64,000 nt of DNA from Sphingomonas ginsenosidimutans (GCF_002374835.1 NZ_NWVD01000005.1:123301-187300), one strand, 5' to 3'; positions 46,225 through 55,573 are shown, counted from the stretch's first letter. A program made the numbers and translations. Notes: generated by a model not told the origin, from the letters alone.

Positions 46225-48383
46225 CACCGATATTGCAGCCGCAGGTTCAGCGTGCGGCCCGATCCGTAGAAGCAGGACGAGGCCGACGAGCACAGCGCGA
46301 CATAACGATGGTTGGTGAGGTTGCGCGCATTGACCGACAGGACGATGCCGCTGGCGAAGGCCTTGCGCAGGAACAGGTCGTACAGCGTGTAGCCGGGCAC
46401 GCGATAGGCATTGGCGGTGTCGCCATAGGAGACGCCGACATAGCGCGCGCCACCGCCCAGCCCGACGCCGCCCAGCGGCCCGACCTCGGCGAAGCGATAG
46501 TCGGCGAACAGCGACCCCATCCACTCGGGCACCTGCGTCAGCCGGTTGCCCTGTTGCCCGCGCTCGCCGCGCGTGATCTCGCTGTCCATATAGGTGCCGG
46601 TCGCGATCAGGCTCAGCCCGCCGACCAATGTCGCCTTGCCTTCCAGTTCGACGCCGCGGATCCGACCCTGCCCGGTCTGGACCTGGCAGGTCGTGCCGCC
46701 GCAGACATGGTTTCCGTCCGGGTCGGGGCTGGCGAGATTGTCCTGGGTCAGCTGGTACACCGCCGCGGTGAGCAGCGCGTTGCTGCCGCGGGGCTGGTAT
46801 TTGACCCCCGCCTCATATTGTTCGCCGGTCGTCGGCTTGAAGGGCGTGCCGTCGAAATACTGGCCGGTCGTCGGCTGGAACGAGGTGGAGTAGCTGGCAT
46901 AGGGTGCCATGCCGCTCGGCGAAACCCAGGTGGCGCCCGCACGCCACGTCACCTTGTCCGCCTTGGTCAAGGTCACCGGGTTGGTCGCCCCGGTCGCCAG
47001 TTCGTTCACCTGATGGTTCTTCGCCCAGTCATAGCGCGCGCCCATGGTGACATGGAGCTGTCCGATGGTGACCTGGTCCTGGCCGTAGACGCCGACCTGC
47101 TCCAGCCGCGCGTTCAGATGGACTTGCGGGCTCAGCGTCTGGAGCACCTGGCCGATGCCTTGCGACAGGGGATTGAAGATGTCGGGCATCGGCGGAACGT
47201 TCGTCGACAGGTCGCGCAGGTGACGCCATTCGGTGTCGAGCATGTCGACGCCGATCAAGACACGGTGCTGCAGCGGACCGCTGTCGATGCGCCCTTCGAC
47301 CTTGGTGTCGAGGCCATAGCCGTCCGAATGGCCGACGCCCTGCACCGCGCGACGGTTGATCGTCTGTCCGTTGGCCAGCGTGCCGCCGCGCAGCACGGTT
47401 CCCTGGAACAACGTCTCGACACGGGTATAGCGGCCATTCTGGCGAAGCTCGAACCGGTCGGAGAAGGCGTGGCGCAGTTCGTAGCCCAGCAGATACTGGT
47501 TACGGTCATAGGTGTTGAACTGCGGCTCGCCCAGAAAGGCGTCGAGGCGGATATGGCGCCCACCGGCCCCCGGCTGCTGCGACCCGACATAGGGTAGGAA
47601 CTGGAAGGTCGATCCTCCCTCGTCCCGCTGATACTGCGCCATCAATGTGATGCTGGTCGCGGTGTCGGGCGCCCAGGTGAGGCTGGGCGCGATATAATAG
47701 CGGCCCGTCTTGATCGCATCGATCTGCGCATCGCCATAGCGCGCCAGCCCGACGAGCCGCGCGCGGACCGTGCCGTCGGCGGTGAGCGGCCCGGAGACGT
47801 CCGCAGCGCCCTGATACTGCCACTTGCCGAGATCGGTGAACCCGGCCCCCTGCAACATGATCTCGCCACGCGGGTTAGCGGTCGGACGCTTCGTCACCAG
47901 ATTGACGATCCCACCCGGTGCCACTTGCCCGAACAGCACCGCAGACGGCCCCTTCAGCACCTCGATCTGCTGAAGCGCGAAGGGATCGAAGGCGGTGCGC
48001 GTCCATTGCCCGCCGGCGGGCAGGCGGATGCCGTCGAGGAACAGATTGTCGCTGAAGCTGCCGGCCGAAAAGCCCCGCACCGAAAAGCTGTCGGCGCGGC
48101 TGTCGATACCGTCCTGTTCGGCCTGGACCCCGGCGGTATAAGCGAGCGCCTCCGTCACGCTGTGTACGGCGCGGACGTCGAGTTCCTCGCGCGTGATGAC
48201 GGAAATGGATTGGGGTACCTCGATCAGCCGGGTCGCGGTCTTCGTGCCGGACGTCGCCTGGGTCTGTCCCGTGGCCGTCACCACGATGTCGGTATCGCGC
48301 AGTGCGTCGCCGTTACGCTCCTGAGCCGCCACCGGCCACGCCGCCGACGACAACAGCAATCCCACGCCCCAACCAATCTTCAT
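46221..48383 (-). CDS. TonB-dependent siderophore receptor, ferrichrome type
   Basis: A 720-aa outer-membrane receptor. Signal peptide 1-20; DIVVTATGQ as TonB box; plug with EVPQSISVITREEL, SFSVRGFSAGSFSDN and EVLKGPSAVLFGQVAPGGIV, the signature of hydroxamate-siderophore receptors (FhuA/FoxA-like); barrel ending LNLRLQYRW. It carries two Cys pairs (VCGGTTCQ and CSSASSCF) that may form loop disulphides. First gene of locus B; a Fur-like palindrome lies 66 bases upstream. Confidence 0.9.
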   Translation of the reverse strand: MKIGWGVGLLLSSAAWPVAAQERNGDALRDTDIVVTATGQTQATSGTKTATRLIEVPQSISVITREELDVRAVHSVTEALAYTAGVQAEQDGIDSRADSFSVRGFSAGSFSDNLFLDGIRLPAGGQWTRTAFDPFALQQIEVLKGPSAVLFGQVAPGGIVNLVTKRPTANPRGEIMLQGAGFTDLGKWQYQGAADVSGPLTADGTVRARLVGLARYGDAQIDAIKTGRYYIAPSLTWAPDTATSITLMAQYQRDEGGSTFQFLPYVGSQQPGAGGRHIRLDAFLGEPQFNTYDRNQYLLGYELRHAFSDRFELRQNGRYTRVETLFQGTVLRGGTLANGQTINRRAVQGVGHSDGYGLDTKVEGRIDSGPLQHRVLIGVDMLDTEWRHLRDLSTNVPPMPDIFNPLSQGIGQVLQTLSPQVHLNARLEQVGVYGQDQVTIGQLHVTMGARYDWAKNHQVNELATGATNPVTLTKADKVTWRAGATWVSPSGMAPYASYSTSFQPTTGQYFDGTPFKPTTGEQYEAGVKYQPRGSNALLTAAVYQLTQDNLASPDPDGNHVCGGTTCQVQTGQGRIRGVELEGKATLVGGLSLIATGTYMDSEITRGERGQQGNRLTQVPEWMGSLFADYRFAEVGPLGGVGLGGGARYVGVSYGDTANAYRVPGYTLYDLFLRKAFASGIVLSVNARNLTNHRYVALCSSASSCFYGSGRTLNLRLQYRW

Positions 48384-48448
48384 ATGTTTCCTGCCCCTGC
48401 GTCGGCGTACCCCGCACGCCGCCTCCCGGACGCCTCTAATGGCGCAGT

Positions 48449-48471
48449 ATAATGCGAGTCAATCGCATTAT
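48449..48471. promoter_or_regulatory. Fur-like palindrome upstream of locus B
   Basis: ATAATGCGA-GTCAA-TCGCATTAT, perfect 9-bp arms. The core TGCGA-N5-TCGCA recurs upstream of bfd (57019-57033), which supports an iron regulator, most likely Fur. It lies between locus B and the divergent metallo-beta-lactamase gene and could affect both. Confidence 0.65.
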
Positions 48472-48604
48472 CAAAGATGTCGTTATCGCTGGTGCGCGTG
48501 TCGCGGCTTGGTCAGCCGGACGGCTGACGGTATGCTGTCACGGAAAAATATCGTTAGTTACGTTATTTCAAGAGGTTATCGTGATCTTCAGTGGCGGAGT
48601 CGAG

Positions 48605-49489
48605 ATGACGAAGACCTGCGATCAGGCGACCCGCGCCTTCGTCATTCGTACCGTCCGTTCGGCGCTTGCCGCGCTGGCCTTGTCCGCGCTGACGACGCCC
48701 GCCGCAGCGCAGTCCGATCCGCCCGAATGGACGCGCCCGATCCCACCGGTGCGGCTGATCGGGCCGATCGACTATGTCGGGACGGAAGGGCTGGCGGCCT
48801 ATCTGATCCGCACCCGCGCCGGTGCGATCCTGATCGACGCGACGATGGCGCAGAACGTGCCGGCGATCCTGCGCAACATCGCCGCGCTGGGGGTGAAGCC
48901 GCGCGAGGTGAAATACATCCTCGTCAGCCATGCGCATTTCGATCACGTCGGCGGGCTGGCGGCGATGCAGCGCGCCACCGGCGCACGCGTGCTGGCCGGG
49001 GCGGCGGACGTGCCCGCGCTGCGCACCGGCATCCCGCCGGGCGAGACCAATTACGGCGTCATCCGCTTCGCCCCCGTGCCGATGGCGCGCGGGGTGCGCG
49101 ACGGGCAGGTCGTGCGGCTGGGCGGGGTCGAGCTGCACGCGGTCGCGACGCCGGGGCACACGCCGGGCTGCACCAGCTGGACGATGCGCGTGACGCAGGG
49201 GTCGCGCCCGCTCGACGTCGTGTTCCCGTGCAGCGTCTCGGTCGCTGGCAACCGCCTGTTCGCCAACCGCCGCTATCCGGCCATTGCCGCCGATTATCGC
49301 ACCAGCTTCGCCCGCCTCGCGCGCTTGCCCGCCGACGTGGTGCTGCCCGCGCACCCGGAGCTGGCCGACGTCCGGACCCGCGCCCGCACCGGCACGCTGA
49401 TCGCCCCCGGCCTGCTGCGCGACATGGTGTTGCGCGCCCGCGACGATTTCGACCGCGAATGGATGAAGCAGGGGCGCATCGCGAAATAG
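48605..49489 (+). CDS. subclass B3 metallo-beta-lactamase
   Basis: A 294-aa secreted zinc hydrolase. Signal peptide to about residue 36 (ending AAAQ). The zinc set is complete: HAHFDH (His109, His111, Asp113, His114), TPGHTPG and LPAHPE. IDYVGTEGLAAYLI is the typical B3 N-terminal strand pair. The family hydrolyses penicillins, cephalosporins and carbapenems, though environmental members vary in strength. ATG 48605 follows GGCGGAG; the frame is open further upstream without meaning. Divergent from locus B. Confidence 0.87.
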   Translation: MTKTCDQATRAFVIRTVRSALAALALSALTTPAAAQSDPPEWTRPIPPVRLIGPIDYVGTEGLAAYLIRTRAGAILIDATMAQNVPAILRNIAALGVKPREVKYILVSHAHFDHVGGLAAMQRATGARVLAGAADVPALRTGIPPGETNYGVIRFAPVPMARGVRDGQVVRLGGVELHAVATPGHTPGCTSWTMRVTQGSRPLDVVFPCSVSVAGNRLFANRRYPAIAADYRTSFARLARLPADVVLPAHPELADVRTRARTGTLIAPGLLRDMVLRARDDFDREWMKQGRIAK

Positions 49490-49533
49490 ATCGGCTTCTA
49501 TGGCCGCGGCCGTCCCGCCCGACAGGAACACCA

Positions 49534-49644
49534 ATGACGAGGACGATGTACGGCATCCCCAATTGCGAGCAATATGTTAGGGTTGTATGCAGAACTCGGA
49601 ACGCAGGTAAGCTTCGATCGTCAGTGCTTAGTGGACGAAGGTAG
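49534..49644 (+). pseudogene. remnant of an arsC-like gene start
   Basis: ATG 49534, with AGGAACACC before it, begins MTRTMYGIPNCEQ, the standard start of Spx/ArsC-type thiol proteins (YGIPNC with the redox Cys). After Gln13 the similarity stops and the frame ends at 49644. An intact relative begins at 50225. So this is a 5' fragment, cut off by the sequence that carries the next gene, or a decayed duplicate. Confidence 0.6.
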
Positions 49645-50124
49645 GCTCGGAACAATTTCCGATACCTTGATAAGTGGGCCCCCGGTATAGTGGCAATAGC
49701 CAAGAATCATCATAGCATCTGGCCATTCCGTATCGCACTGTCCGACGATCCCGACCACTGTAGAGCGCGTGGCACGTTGCGGAGCCCGCTCAAGAATTTG
49801 CTCGCGTGCATATATACCGATACGACGACCGCGGAATGAATGAGACGAATTCGATTTTTTCTCGTTGCCGTCGCTTGCTCGTTTGAAAAGTGCGCGGACC
49901 GCCCAGAAGCCCTCAACTGCAACGCAGGTGCCGTTGAGTTTCGGTCCTTGCTTTATGATCGCGTCGAACGACAGATGGAGAGCATTTGTGCTATTGCACT
50001 TCGCCGGATCAGACCACGCTCCAACGATGATGTCTTGAGACCCTGCCGGGTCGGCAGCAGTCTGCGCGGAAGCCGTGGTCCAAAGTGCCGAAGCGGCGAC
50101 TACCATGCAGAAGCGTTTGAGCAT
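49621..50124 (-). CDS. small secreted protein, unknown
   Basis: A 167-aa protein that I cannot assign. Signal peptide 1-20 (ending ASAQ), then SQDIIVGAWSDPAKC and a C-terminal MILGYCHYTGGPLIKV, a tail style I associate with short secreted sphingomonad proteins. Four Cys may form disulphides. ATG 50124 gives the signal peptide; a GTG five codons earlier is possible. Its base use is clearly less GC-rich than its neighbours, and it lies between an arsC fragment and an intact arsC-like gene, so it may be acquired. Confidence 0.6.
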   Translation of the reverse strand: MLKRFCMVVAASALWTTASAQTAADPAGSQDIIVGAWSDPAKCNSTNALHLSFDAIIKQGPKLNGTCVAVEGFWAVRALFKRASDGNEKKSNSSHSFRGRRIGIYAREQILERAPQRATRSTVVGIVGQCDTEWPDAMMILGYCHYTGGPLIKVSEIVPSLPSSTKH

Positions 50125-50195
50125 CACTGAATGTAGCACACCTCTGCATCTCGGCTAGTGGACGGAAACCGGTGGCCTGCTTCGGGTTCGCGCTC

Positions 50196-50205
50196 GGGGG
50201 GGGGG
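50196..50205. repeat. run of ten G residues
   Basis: G10 lies 20 bases upstream of the arsC-like start codon and 6 bases before its AAGGA site. Such runs change length by slippage. Confidence 0.8.
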
Positions 50206-50224
50206 CTTCAAGAAGGACTTGTCT

Positions 50225-50572
50225 ATGACGGTGACCATATATGGGATAAGCGCCTGCGACACGATCAAGAAGGCCCGTACCTGGCTCGACACCGCCGGCG
50301 TGGGGTTCACCTTCCACGACTATAAGAGATCCGGCGTCGACACCGCCGCGCTCGATCGCTGGATCGATGCGGTCGGTTGGGAGGTGCTGCTCAACCGCGC
50401 CGGCACCACGTTCCGCAAGCTGCCCGACGCCGACCGTGCGGACCTCACGCCGGAGAAGGCGCGCGCGCTGATGATCGCGCATCCGTCGCTCATCAAGCGG
50501 CCGGTTCTGGAGCATCCCGGCGGCGTCGAGGTGGGGTTCAAGCCGGATTGCTACGCTGCGCTGTTCGGCTGA
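50225..50572 (+). CDS. ArsC/Spx-family thiol protein (YffB-like)
   Basis: A 115-aa thioredoxin-fold protein. MTVTIYGISACDTIKKARTW holds the redox Cys11, LLNRAGTTFRKL and the cis-Pro motif LIKRPVLE follow. This is the Spx/YffB branch rather than true arsenate reductase; it may reduce a glutathione-linked substrate. ATG 50225 follows AAGGA. Its N-terminus differs from the canonical YGIPNC found in the fragment at 49534. Confidence 0.82.
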   Translation: MTVTIYGISACDTIKKARTWLDTAGVGFTFHDYKRSGVDTAALDRWIDAVGWEVLLNRAGTTFRKLPDADRADLTPEKARALMIAHPSLIKRPVLEHPGGVEVGFKPDCYAALFG

Positions 50573-50650
50573 CCGCGCGCATTGCGGCATTTGCCAACCC
50601 GCCCCGCGCACGCCATGGTCCGCCGCGCATAAGGGAGGGGAGGGGCGCGG

Positions 50651-51070
50651 ATGCGCGGCGCGTGGTGGTTTCGGGTGGCGGTGATCGCCTTTTTCCTGTG
50701 GTCGTTGTCGGGCGTGTTCGCCTGTATCCAGCAATTCCGGCTGGGGGCGGAGGCGATGGGGCCGGCGAGCGACTATGATCGCGCGCTCTTCGCGTCGCTG
50801 CCGATCTGGTACATGGCGGTCTATGCGGTGGCGACCGGGTGCAGCCTGCTGGGCGCGCTGGCGATGATTGCCGGGTCGGTGCTGTCGGTGCCGCTGCTGA
50901 CGATCGCGCTGGTCGCGGTGATGATCCAGTTCGGCTGGCTGTTCGCCACGACGGATATCGTCGCGGTGAAGGGCGTGTGGGTCGCCTATTTCCCGCTATT
51001 GATCCTGGCCGTCGCCGCGGGCGCGCTGAAGCTGGCGCATCTCGGCCGTCGTCGCGGCTGGATCGGCTGA
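50651..51070 (+). CDS. small four-span membrane protein
   Basis: A 139-aa inner-membrane protein with helices at about 6-26, 50-72, 74-97 and 106-126. N-terminal FRVAVIAFFLWSLSGVFACI and the GLN-like charge pattern resemble short alphaproteobacterial membrane proteins of unknown function, sometimes labelled sugar transporter without proof. A very strong ribosome site (GGGAGGGGAGGGG) precedes ATG 50651. panB follows after 23 bases. Confidence 0.72.
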   Translation: MRGAWWFRVAVIAFFLWSLSGVFACIQQFRLGAEAMGPASDYDRALFASLPIWYMAVYAVATGCSLLGALAMIAGSVLSVPLLTIALVAVMIQFGWLFATTDIVAVKGVWVAYFPLLILAVAAGALKLAHLGRRRGWIG

Positions 51071-51093
51071 TCGGCAAGGAGTAGCGTCGCACC

Positions 51094-51969
51094 ATGTCCA
51101 CCACCTTCACGATCGACAGCGCGACCAGCCGCGCCAACCCCGTGTCCGCGCCGATGAAGCGCCTGACCGTCCCCGCGGTGCGCGATCGCAAGGCGAAGAT
51201 CGCGGCGGGCACGGGCGAGCCGCTGGTGATGCTGACCGCCTATACCGTGCGCATGGCGCAGTTGATGGACCCGCATTGCGACCTGCTGCTGGTCGGCGAC
51301 AGCCTGGGGCAGGTGATCTACGGCCTGCCGTCCACGGTGCCCGTCACGCTGGAGATGATGGCCGCACATGCCGCGGCGGTCGTGCGCGGCAGCTATCACG
51401 CGGTCGTCGTCGTCGACATGCCGTTCGGCAGCTACGAAGGCTCGCCGCAGCAGGCATTCGACAGCGCCGCCTATCTGATGAAGCAGAGCGGCGCGGCGGC
51501 GGTGAAGCTGGAGGGCGGGGTGGCGATGGCGCCGACCGTCGCCTTCCTCTCCGAACGCGGCATCCCGGTGATGGGTCATGTCGGGCTGACGCCGCAGGCG
51601 GTCAACGCGCTGGGCGGCTATGGCGCGCGGGGTCGCAGCCAGGCGGAGGCGGACAAGATCGTCGGCGATGCACGCGCGGTGGCGGAGGCGGGCGCCTTCG
51701 CCGTGGTGATCGAGGGCGTGGTGGAGCCGATCGCGATTGAGATCACGAAGGCGGTGACGGTGCCCACGATCGGCATCGGCGCGTCCGCGCAGTGCGACGG
51801 GCAGGTGCTGGTCGCGGAGGACATGCTGGGCCTGTTCGAGCGCGTGCCGCGATTCGTGAAACGCTACGGCGACATGGCCGCCTTCGTCGCCGAACGCGCG
51901 GAGGCCTATGCCGCCGAGGTGCGGTCGCGGGCCTTCCCCACCGACGAGCAGACCTATGCCCCGCGATGA
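51094..51969 (+). CDS. panB: 3-methyl-2-oxobutanoate hydroxymethyltransferase
   Basis: A 291-aa enzyme that makes ketopantoate for pantothenate and coenzyme A, using methylene-tetrahydrofolate and a metal. [56 protein letters not shown] and [16 protein letters not shown] cover the whole TIM barrel. The first 20 residues are a short extra lead; an internal ATG at 51154 gives the core start. AAGGAG lies before 51094. Confidence 0.96.
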   Translation: MSTTFTIDSATSRANPVSAPMKRLTVPAVRDRKAKIAAGTGEPLVMLTAYTVRMAQLMDPHCDLLLVGDSLGQVIYGLPSTVPVTLEMMAAHAAAVVRGSYHAVVVVDMPFGSYEGSPQQAFDSAAYLMKQSGAAAVKLEGGVAMAPTVAFLSERGIPVMGHVGLTPQAVNALGGYGARGRSQAEADKIVGDARAVAEAGAFAVVIEGVVEPIAIEITKAVTVPTIGIGASAQCDGQVLVAEDMLGLFERVPRFVKRYGDMAAFVAERAEAYAAEVRSRAFPTDEQTYAPR

Positions 51970-52051
51970 CGCGCGCCGCCGTAACGCTTCCCCTGTTGCG
52001 CAAGGCCCGCTAAGGCGCAGCGGTTTCCCCCTCTCTTTCGCGGAGTGACCG

Positions 52052-52768
52052 GTGGCTTTGACGCCCCAGAACAATGAAGCGTTCGTGCGTGAAGTCGACG
52101 AGGAGCTGCGCCGCGATCAGGCGCTGCACGTCTGGCGTACCTATGGCCGCGCGATCATCGCGGGCATCGTGTTGGTGCTGGCTGCCTTTGCCGGCTTCCT
52201 GTTCTGGCAGCATCGCCAGCATCAGGACGCCGAGCGTGAGGGCGAGACCCTGCAGAAGGCGTATGACGATCTGGCGGCGCAGGATACCAAGGCCGCGGCC
52301 GCCCCGCTGGCGCAACTCGCTGCGTCGAAGCGCGACGGCTATCGCGTGCTCGCGATCTTCAGCCAGGCCGACGTCCTGCTCCAGAACCAGGACCTGCGCG
52401 GCGCGGCGGCGAAATTCGCCGCGGTTGCGGGCGACGCCTCGGTGGCGCAGCCGTTCCGCGATCTGGCGCTGATCCGCCAGACGTCGGCGGAATTCGACAC
52501 GCTCAAGCCCGATGTGGTGGTCGAGCGGATGCGCCCGCTGGCGGTCGCCGGCAATCCGTGGCTGGGCAGTGCGGGCGAGCTGATGGCGATCGCCTATCTC
52601 AAGCAGGGACGCCGCGATCTGGCGGGGCAGGTGTTCGCGCGGATCGGCGCGGACAAGGACGTGCCCCCGACCCTGCGTCAACGTGCGGTTCAGATGGCCG
52701 GCGCGATGGGGGTGGCTCCCGCCGCCGCCGCCACGGCCGCCAGCAACGAAGGTAAGACCAAGCAATGA
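52052..52768 (+). CDS. membrane-anchored TPR protein, YfgM-like
   Basis: A 238-aa protein: short cytoplasmic start (FVREVDEELRRDQALHVWRT), one helix at about 34-52, then a periplasmic TPR-like domain (AAAKFAAVAG, DLALIRQTSAEF). This matches YfgM, which contacts the Sec translocon and periplasmic chaperones. GTG start at 52052. It overlaps bamB by four bases (ATGA), and the order yfgM-bamB-der is conserved in proteobacteria. Confidence 0.85.
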   Translation: MALTPQNNEAFVREVDEELRRDQALHVWRTYGRAIIAGIVLVLAAFAGFLFWQHRQHQDAEREGETLQKAYDDLAAQDTKAAAAPLAQLAASKRDGYRVLAIFSQADVLLQNQDLRGAAAKFAAVAGDASVAQPFRDLALIRQTSAEFDTLKPDVVVERMRPLAVAGNPWLGSAGELMAIAYLKQGRRDLAGQVFARIGADKDVPPTLRQRAVQMAGAMGVAPAAAATAASNEGKTKQ

Positions 52769-54087
52769 AGACACGCTTCGCGACCGGGCTGGCGCTTGCC
52801 GCGCTGGTAAGCCTTGGCGGGTGCGGCATCTTCAAGAGCGCGCCGAAGAAGACCCCGACCGTGGGTCAGCGCGTGCCGATCCTGATGTCGGAGAATGAGG
52901 CGGAGGCCGACAAGACCATCGCCGAGGTACAGGTGCTGCTGCCCACCCCCGTCGCCAACGAGGCGTGGGCGCAGCCGGGCGGCAATGCCTCCAAGTCGAT
53001 GGGCAGCCTGTTGCTGTCGGCCAATCCGTCGAAGCTGTGGAGCGCGCGTATCGACGGCGGCAGCAACCGCGCCCGCCTCGCCGCGGCGCCGGTGGTGGCG
53101 GAGGGCAAGCTGTTCGTCAGCGACGTCGATGCCACCGTCCATGCCTTCGCCGCGGATACCGGCGCGCCGCTGTGGACGCGCTCGCTGACCGAGAACGACC
53201 AGAACCGCTCGGCGCGATTCGGCGGCGGCGTCAGCTATGACGATGGCAAGGTCTATGCCACCGACGGGCTGGGCGATGTCGTCGCGATGAACGCCGCCGA
53301 CGGCGCGGTCGTGTGGCGCGCCAAACCGGGCGGGCCGCTGCGTGGTGCGCCGACGGTCGCCAACGGTCAGGTCTATGTCCTCAGCCAGGACAATCAGATC
53401 TACGCGCTGGGGCAGGCGGACGGGAAGGTCGTGTGGACCATGACCGGCAACCCCGAGACGCAGGGCGTGTTCGGCGTCGCGGCGCCCTCGTCCAGCGCGG
53501 GGACGATCGTCGCCGGCTTCTCCAGCGGCGAACTGACCGCCTATCGCTACGAAAACGGCCGCACGCTGTGGCAGGACGCGCTGTCGCGCACGTCGATCAC
53601 CACCTCGGTGTCGAGCCTGGCGGACGTCGATGCCGATCCGGTGATCGACGACGGGCGCGTCTATTCGATCGGCGAGGGCGGGCGCATGGTCGCGCTGGAG
53701 ATCGCTACCGGCCAGCGGCTGTGGGAACAGAATCTCGCCGGCATCTCGACGCCGTGGGTCGCGGGCGAGTGGATCTTCGTCGTGACCGACGACGCGCGGC
53801 TGGTGTGTCTGTCGCGCGCCAACGGCAAGATCCGCTGGATCAGCCAGATGCGCGCGTTCAAGAACGAGAAGAAGCGCACCAACCCGTATAACTGGTTCGG
53901 TCCGGTGCTGGCGGGCGAGCGGCTGTGGGCGACCAATTCGCGAGGCGAGCTGGTCGGCATGTCGCCGTCCGACGGCGCGGTGCAGGTGACGATCAGCGGC
54001 AAGGTGCCGTTCTCGATGGGGCCGATCGTCGCCAACCAGACGATGTATGTCCTCAACGACAAGGGTGAGATCACCGCCTATCGCTGA
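52765..54087 (+). CDS. bamB: outer-membrane assembly lipoprotein BamB
   Basis: A 440-aa beta-propeller lipoprotein of the BAM complex, which inserts beta-barrel proteins in the outer membrane. Signal with lipobox SLGGC (Cys20). Repeats of the PQQ-like kind (ADTGAPLWTRSL, AADGAVVWRAKPGGP, TGQRLWEQNLAG, ANGKIRWISQM). Starts inside the yfgM stop codon. der follows 43 bases later. Confidence 0.93.
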   Translation: MKTRFATGLALAALVSLGGCGIFKSAPKKTPTVGQRVPILMSENEAEADKTIAEVQVLLPTPVANEAWAQPGGNASKSMGSLLLSANPSKLWSARIDGGSNRARLAAAPVVAEGKLFVSDVDATVHAFAADTGAPLWTRSLTENDQNRSARFGGGVSYDDGKVYATDGLGDVVAMNAADGAVVWRAKPGGPLRGAPTVANGQVYVLSQDNQIYALGQADGKVVWTMTGNPETQGVFGVAAPSSSAGTIVAGFSSGELTAYRYENGRTLWQDALSRTSITTSVSSLADVDADPVIDDGRVYSIGEGGRMVALEIATGQRLWEQNLAGISTPWVAGEWIFVVTDDARLVCLSRANGKIRWISQMRAFKNEKKRTNPYNWFGPVLAGERLWATNSRGELVGMSPSDGAVQVTISGKVPFSMGPIVANQTMYVLNDKGEITAYR

Positions 54088-54130
54088 TCGCGGCATTGCG
54101 GGCGGGTGACAGGGCGACTAGGTGACGGCC

Positions 54131-55498
54131 ATGTCCCGTTTCCCTATCGTCGCGATTGTCGGCCGTCCCAATGTCGGCAAGTCGACGCTGTTCAACCGTC
54201 TGGTCGGCAAGAAGCTGGCGCTGGTCGACGACCGCCCCGGCGTGACCCGCGACCGTCGGGAGGGTGACGCGCACCTCCTCGGCCTCGACTTCCGCGTCGT
54301 CGATACCGCCGGTTATGAGGATGAGGATCCTAATTCGCTGCCCGGCCGGATGCGGCAGCAGACGCAGGCCGCGGTCGACAGCGCCGACGTCGCGCTGTTC
54401 ATGATCGACGCGCGCGCCGGCATCGTGCCGCTGGACGAGGAGATCGCCCGCTGGCTGCGCGGGTCGAGCACCCCTATCGTGCTGGTCGCCAACAAGGCGG
54501 AGGGCCGCGCGGGCGAGGCGGGCATCCTCGAATCGCTGGCGATGGGGTTCGGCGATCCGGTGCAGCTGTCCGCCGAACATGGCGAGGGCGTCGCCGACCT
54601 GTTCGAGGCGCTGCTGCCGCACCTCGAACCGCTGCAACCGCCGGAGGAACAGGAAGAGGACGATCCCGAAAACCCCAACGCCCCGCTGAAGTTGGCGATC
54701 GTCGGACGTCCCAATGCCGGCAAGTCCACATTGGTCAACCGCATCCTGGGCGAGGACCGGATGATTACCGGCCCGGAAGCCGGGATCACGCGCGATTCGA
54801 TCGCGATCGACTGGGTGTGGAACGGCCCCGACGGCCCGCGCGACGTGCGGCTGATCGACACCGCCGGGATGCGCAAGCGCGCCAAGGTGCAGGACAAGCT
54901 GGAGAAGCTCTCGGTCGCCGACGCGCTCCACGCCGTCGATTTCGCCGAGGTGGTCGTCCTGCTGCTCGACGCGACGCTGGGGCTGGAGGCGCAGGACCTG
55001 CGCATCGCCGACCGCGTGCTGGAGGAAGGGCGCGCTTTGGTCATCGCGCTCAACAAATGGGACGTGGCGGAGGACGCCTCGAAACTGTTCAACGGCGTGC
55101 GCACCGCGCTGGACGAAGGGCTGGCGCAGGTGCGCGGCGTACCGCTGCTGACGGTGTCGGCGGCGACCGGCAAGGGCATCGACCAGCTGATGGCCGCCGC
55201 CTTCGCCACGCGTGAGGCGTGGTCGCGACGCGTCAGCACCGGGGAGCTCAATCGCTGGTTCGAACGCGCGCTGGAAGCCAACCCGCCGCCCGCGCCCGGC
55301 GGCAAGCGGATCAAGCTGCGTTACGTCACCCAGGCGAAGACCCGGCCGCCCGGCTTCGTGCTGTTTGGCACGCGCGTCGACGAACTGCCGACCAGCTACC
55401 AGCGCTATCTGGTGAACGGCATCCGGCGCGATCTGGGCTTCGGCGCGGTGCCGGTCCGCCTGACGCTGCGCGCGCCGAAGAACCCGTTCAAGAGCTGA
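54131..55498 (+). CDS. der: ribosome-assembly GTPase Der
   Basis: A 455-aa GTPase with two G domains and a KH-like C-terminal domain, essential for 50S assembly. First P-loop GRPNVGKST near residue 11, with DTAGYE and NKAEG; second P-loop GRPNAGKST near 191, with DTAGMRKRAK and NKWD; a C-terminal RTRVDELPTSYQRYL-like segment. ATG 54131 is preferred (AGGTGA upstream); a GTG three codons earlier is possible. Confidence 0.97.
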   Translation: MSRFPIVAIVGRPNVGKSTLFNRLVGKKLALVDDRPGVTRDRREGDAHLLGLDFRVVDTAGYEDEDPNSLPGRMRQQTQAAVDSADVALFMIDARAGIVPLDEEIARWLRGSSTPIVLVANKAEGRAGEAGILESLAMGFGDPVQLSAEHGEGVADLFEALLPHLEPLQPPEEQEEDDPENPNAPLKLAIVGRPNAGKSTLVNRILGEDRMITGPEAGITRDSIAIDWVWNGPDGPRDVRLIDTAGMRKRAKVQDKLEKLSVADALHAVDFAEVVVLLLDATLGLEAQDLRIADRVLEEGRALVIALNKWDVAEDASKLFNGVRTALDEGLAQVRGVPLLTVSAATGKGIDQLMAAAFATREAWSRRVSTGELNRWFERALEANPPPAPGGKRIKLRYVTQAKTRPPGFVLFGTRVDELPTSYQRYLVNGIRRDLGFGAVPVRLTLRAPKNPFKS

Positions 55499-55573
55499 CG
55501 ATTACGCAACATTTACCACTCGCCGCTATCGTGACCGGTCGGCGGAGGGGAACCGCCGCGATGGAGGCGCAGC

